Source of the DNA: Odontocerum albicorne
Taxonomy: Eukaryota; Arthropoda; Insecta; Trichoptera; Odontoceridae
Direction of reading: 5' to 3'
Length of the DNA: 64,000 bases
NCBI GenBank assembly: GCA_949825065.1
Contig: OX463859.1
Span: 17,007,220 to 17,071,219, forward strand
Shown here in pieces: positions 63,501 to 64,000 of the stretch (the first letter of the stretch is position 1; each line of letters starts with the position of its first letter). The position numbers and the translations under genes are program-made. A model generated the notes under the pieces. That model did not search any database, had not been told where the DNA came from, and was given only the letters and a program-made list of their open reading frames with translations.

Positions 63501-64000
63501 TCACTGCTCGCATCTTCACAGCATTTATTTGAATTTTTTTATTACATTTTCTGGTTCTGCAATATACGTGATTGGACTGGCATAAGAGGCGTTGGATATC
63601 TTTTTCGGGCTGCCGGGGACAAAGATGTATACTCTCAGGTGATATTCAACGTTGAGGGGACCTGACATGATACTGGGAAGAAGAAGATTACATTTTCTTC
63701 TTCATATTTATCTCCCATTAATCAAAGTTGGCACTAATATCTATATTGTTATGAATCATTATTTTATTCGATTTTAATACGCTTTGTTCAATGCACATAC
63801 TCGTATATTCCCGATATTTTAAACACATGAAAAAATATATTATGTTTTTAGTTTCGCTTTTTTTGCATCTACTCGTCAAATTAACTTTTACAAAAGTAAT
63901 TGTTCGTTGACATTAAATGATCCTCACAGTTGAGTGTATTTTCTTGACAATGCGGTGTCTCGTGTTTTGTGATGGGTGTGTATATCTTGTTCGTCGACAT
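63501..64000. other. unannotated sequence to the window edge
   Basis: No gene recognised. The frame 63450-63665 contains a GIRGVGYLFRAAGDKDVYSQ stretch that is less A/T-biased but unidentified. TACTCGTA lies at 63798-63805. Confidence 0.45.

Noticed and set aside
1..64000. Host protein-coding gene or exon
   Set aside because: Every coding stretch I could recognise belongs to a transposon. Remaining frames are short and AT-biased, without splice context I trust. The window may be intergenic or intronic.

Overview
The window looks like non-coding, transposon-dense nuclear DNA from an arthropod, most likely an insect. The reasons are the strong A/T bias, a full-length mariner with TA target duplication, several non-LTR retrotransposon (LINE) lineages with matching tRNA-derived SINEs, Penelope-like fold-back units, hAT and Tc1/mariner debris, minisatellites and a 200-base assembly gap. 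I found no host protein-coding gene, no authentic tRNA or rRNA gene and nothing bacterial. Family names A-F below are local labels. All similarities are by eye within the window or against motif knowledge; no search was run.

Layout. 1-12 kb: a SINE-B copy, two near-identical LINE-A 3' ends (about 5.3 and 9.8 kb), LINE-C debris, a LINE-E copy split by an inverted LINE-F fragment (8.4-9.4 kb), and a hAT-like non-autonomous element with GC-rich inverted repeats (11.6-11.96 kb). 12.66-13.78 kb: a 200-N gap abutting a 78-bp minisatellite whose unit derives from the last codons of LINE-C. 15-24 kb: LINE-C and LINE-E mosaics, SINEs A and B, three palindromic units carrying hammerhead-ribozyme-like motifs, a fold-back MITE and a mariner-type remnant. 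24-33 kb: LINE-C copies, a decayed DDE transposon, and a run of unrelated tandem arrays (26.1-26.8, 26.9-27.5, 29.3-29.8, 32.8-33.2 kb). 30.6-35 kb: an internally deleted mariner and a full-length mariner of the same family; the latter has an intact 356-codon transposase but His in place of the first catalytic Asp. 35-42 kb: LINE-A, LINE-E and LINE-D 3' ends, a fourth hammerhead-like fold-back unit, a near-perfect 49-nt hairpin and several SINE-A copies. 43-50 kb: poor in recognisable repeats apart from a hAT C-terminal remnant, a 143-bp duplication, a degenerate satellite and a decayed mariner. 50-64 kb: scattered SINEs and LINE fragments, including the LINE-B 3' end with a C2H2-like finger.

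How the parts relate. SINE-A (tRNA-like head) shares its 3' tail with LINE-A, and SINE-B shares its 3' end with LINE-B, so two LINE/SINE partnerships can be read from one window. The most unexpected signal is the octamer TACTCGTA (or TACGAGTA), hand-counted 19 times. In three places where a sister copy lacks it, the difference is an apparent 6-base insertion at a TA, as if CTCG had been placed between duplicated TAs.
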